Assembly (NCBI GenBank): GCA_963815185.1
Contig: CAWFGC010000007.1
Coordinates: forward strand, 124,001-188,000
Length of the DNA: 64,000 nt
DNA from: SHZL01 sp963815185
Lineage (GTDB): Bacteria; Pseudomonadota; Gammaproteobacteria; Xanthomonadales; SZUA-36
Direction of reading: 5' to 3'
Below are positions 61,811 to 64,000 of the stretch, one piece after another. The notes beneath the pieces were generated by a model, which was given only the letters and a program-made list of their open reading frames with translations, was not told the origin of the DNA and made no database searches. Numbering within the stretch: the first letter of the stretch is position 1; each line of letters begins with the position of its first letter. The position numbers and the translations under genes are program-made.

Positions 61811-64000
61811 TCAGGGCAAAGGCCCTTGACCGGAAACCACTGAGCCTTGCAGTTGCTCGATCAGGCGGGCCATGCGCTGCGGCGAGGATGTTCTCCGCGC
61901 GAGCAAGACATACAAAGCCGGGACGATGAACAACGTGAGCGCTGCAGAAATGGCCACACCGAACACCACCACGATCCCGATCGGCTGCCGGGATTCGGCG
62001 CCGGCGCCGGTGCCCAGAAGCAAGGGCATGGCGCCAAAAGTGGTAGCCGCGCTGGTCATCAGAATAGGGCGCAACCGCACTGTGGCCGCATCGAGGACCG
62101 CTTCGGTGAATTCTTCACCACGGTCGCGTAATTGGTTGGCGAATTCGACAATCAATACGCCGTTCTTGGCCGACAAGCCGATCAGCAGGATCGCTCCGAT
62201 CTGGCTGAACACGTTGATGGACGAACCATATATCCACAGGCCCAGCAGGGCGCCGGTCATGGCCAGCGGGACGGTTACCAATATGACCAGGGGGTTGACG
62301 AAGCTCTCGAACTGGGCTGCCAATACCAGGAATACGATGATCAGCGCCAGCCCAAAGGTGATATAAAGCGACTGTCCCGATTCGAGATATTCTTTGCTTT
62401 CTCCATCCCAGGTGATGCGCACCGATGCCGGCAAGGTTGCCGCTGCTGCTGCCCGCATCGCCTGCAATTCCGTCTCCCAGTCGAACGCCATCGGCGAGGG
62501 CTGCGGACACCGTGATCGAACGCATGCGGTCATTGCGATTGAGTTGTGAAGGACCGGCGGTTTCAGTGATCTGCACAAGGTTGGCCAGCGGTATCAGGCG
62601 AGCGGGTCAGATCAGAACGCACATAGAGATTGTTCAGGTCGTCCGGACTGGCCCGATCGGATTCCTTCCCCATCAGCACCACATTATATTCGCGGCCACG
62701 GTCGATGTAGGTTGTTACCACACGCGAACCCAGCATGGTTTCCAATGTGCGGCCCACATTTTGCAGCGAAACGCCGAGGGCGGCCGCGCGGTTGCGATCC
62801 ACGGAAACATTCATTTGCGGTTTTCGTTCCTGGTAATCGCTGTCCGGGTCGATGAGTTCCGGAACGGTTTCCAGCCGGGCGAGCAGGTCGTCGCGCCAAT
62901 GCTGCAACTGCTGATAGTCCGGCCCGCCCAACACCATGGCTACCGGCCGCCCATCCGAGCGGATACCCAGGCTGCTGCCGGAGGAAACAAAGGACTTCAC
63001 ACCCGGCAATTCGTCCAGCCGGTTGCGCAGACGTGCGCCAACATCCTGATCCGTTTCCGTGCGCAAATCCCAGTTCTCGAGCAGTACGATGGCCCTGGCA
63101 GCTATTGACTTCTCCACCACCCCAGGTACCTGGCAAGCGGGTCAGGAAACGGCGTACCGGTTTGCCCTCCCCTGTTTCATCCATGCAGGATCGATTCCAT
63201 TTTGCGGGCATAACGATCCATGTACTCGAAACTTGCGCCCTCTGGGGCGCGCAACATGACTGAAAATGCGCCACGATCTTCGGCCGGTGCATATTCAGTT
63301 GGCAATATCGACATCATCCATGCCGCCAGGGCCGTAAGCACTGCGACCGATGTCAGGGCCATCAAAGGCCAGGCGATCATGCGCCGCAATACGCGGCGGT
63401 AAAACCCGGCCAGTCTGCGAAACAGTTCATCCACCCGGTGCGACAAACCGCTGCGCAGGGCCTTTCCATGCAACAGTTTGGAACATAACATCGGTGTCAG
63501 AGTGAGCGCCACCAGACTGGAAAACAGAACCGCCGCAGCCAGCGTGATGCCAAATTCGCGAAACAGGCGGCCGATGTTTCCCTCGATAAACGATAGCGGC
63601 ACGAACACTGCGACCAGCACCAGCGTGGTGGCGATTACCGCAAAGCCAATTTCATGCGAACCCTCCAGCGCGGCCAGCAGGGGCTTCTGACCCAGTTCGA
63701 CCCGGCGATAAATATTTTCCAGCACAACAATGGCATCATCGACCACCAATCCGATGGCCAGCACCATGCCCAGCAGGGTCAGAATGTTGATGGTATAGCC
63801 AAGCGCCGCCATCACCATGAACGTGGCCACGACTGAAATCGGAACCACCACAGCGGGTATCAGGGTTACGCGAAATGAACCCAGAAACAGGTAAATCACC
63901 ACCAGCACCAAACCGACGGCAACGATCAGCGCCTTGTAAACCTCATGCATGGACGCTGCGATGAATTCGGCCTGATCATAGTTGATGCCCAGTACCATGC
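61811..64000 (-). pseudogene. RND efflux permease (HAE1/AcrB type), 5' part outside, several frame breaks
   Basis: The C-terminal two thirds of a proton-driven multidrug-efflux permease; the N-terminus lies beyond the right edge. The first visible frame (63998 to 63177) carries the proton-relay aspartates in VVDDAIVVLENIYRR and the segment VPLSFIEGNIGRLFREF. After MESIL the reading jumps through three frames near 63185, 63120, 62590 and 62490: MDETGEGKPV, then AIVLLENWD, then the C-terminal membrane domain (VLAAQFESFVNPLVI, TSAATTFGAMPL), which ends intact at 61811. The frame breaks suggest either decay or poor sequence. Confidence 0.75.

Overview
The window looks like a gammaproteobacterial chromosome segment, probably from a draft or metagenome assembly. 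Evidence is a GyrA whose quinolone-region residues fall at Escherichia coli numbering, class II fumarase, the L16 arginine hydroxylase RoxA, LpxH, the sucA-sucB-lpd order, Icd, Ung and a YheS-type ABC-F protein. LpxH and a TonB-dependent receptor imply an outer membrane. I cannot name the genus.

Layout. Positions 1-31 kb are housekeeping: a GntR/ABC operon, fumC, purB, roxA, the 2-oxoglutarate dehydrogenase genes, an AcuI-type reductase, a PilH-like regulator, peroxiredoxin, OsmC, gyrA, cyclophilin, lpxH, a DUF455 ferritin-like protein, icd, small membrane and redox proteins, ung, a ferredoxin reductase, a wax ester synthase pair and yheS. Small repeats sit among them: a family of palindromes around purB, before sucA and after a GNAT gene, and a 168-bp MITE-like element at 13144-13311.

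From about 31 to 59 kb the content becomes catabolic: aminotransferase, dehydratase-like PLP enzyme, FAD oxidase, three amidohydrolases with signal peptides, a badly frameshifted TonB receptor, a MarR regulator, two class V PLP enzymes, a sodium:neurotransmitter-type symporter, two paralogous LLM flavin oxidoreductases, a PrnB-like protein of the indoleamine dioxygenase superfamily, an MFS carrier, a UbiD-type decarboxylase, glutamate dehydrogenase, an acyl-CoA dehydrogenase and a complete sodium-pumping glutaconyl-CoA decarboxylase (gcdA, D, B, C). Fourteen genes from 58801 down to 43788 lie on the minus strand with short gaps. My reading is an uptake-and-degradation pathway for an aromatic, perhaps indole-type or tryptophan-containing, nitrogenous compound that ends in glutaryl-CoA to glutaconyl-CoA to crotonyl-CoA, with sodium export coupled to the last step. 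The substrate is inferred, not shown.

From 59 to 64 kb are an EamA transporter, an exported methyltransferase, a membrane protein and a frameshifted RND efflux permease that runs off the right edge.

Sequence quality matters here. Single-base frame breaks occur in genes that should be intact (sucB twice, lpxH, an ABC ATPase, a GFA protein, MarR, an amidohydrolase), so residual assembly indels are likely. The TonB receptor and the RND gene carry many more and could be real pseudogenes. No stretch over 300 bases lacks a gene; the longest gaps (3492-3765, 13114-13362, 22040-22246) hold a repeat, the MITE-like element and nothing recognised, respectively. I saw no tRNA, rRNA or CRISPR.
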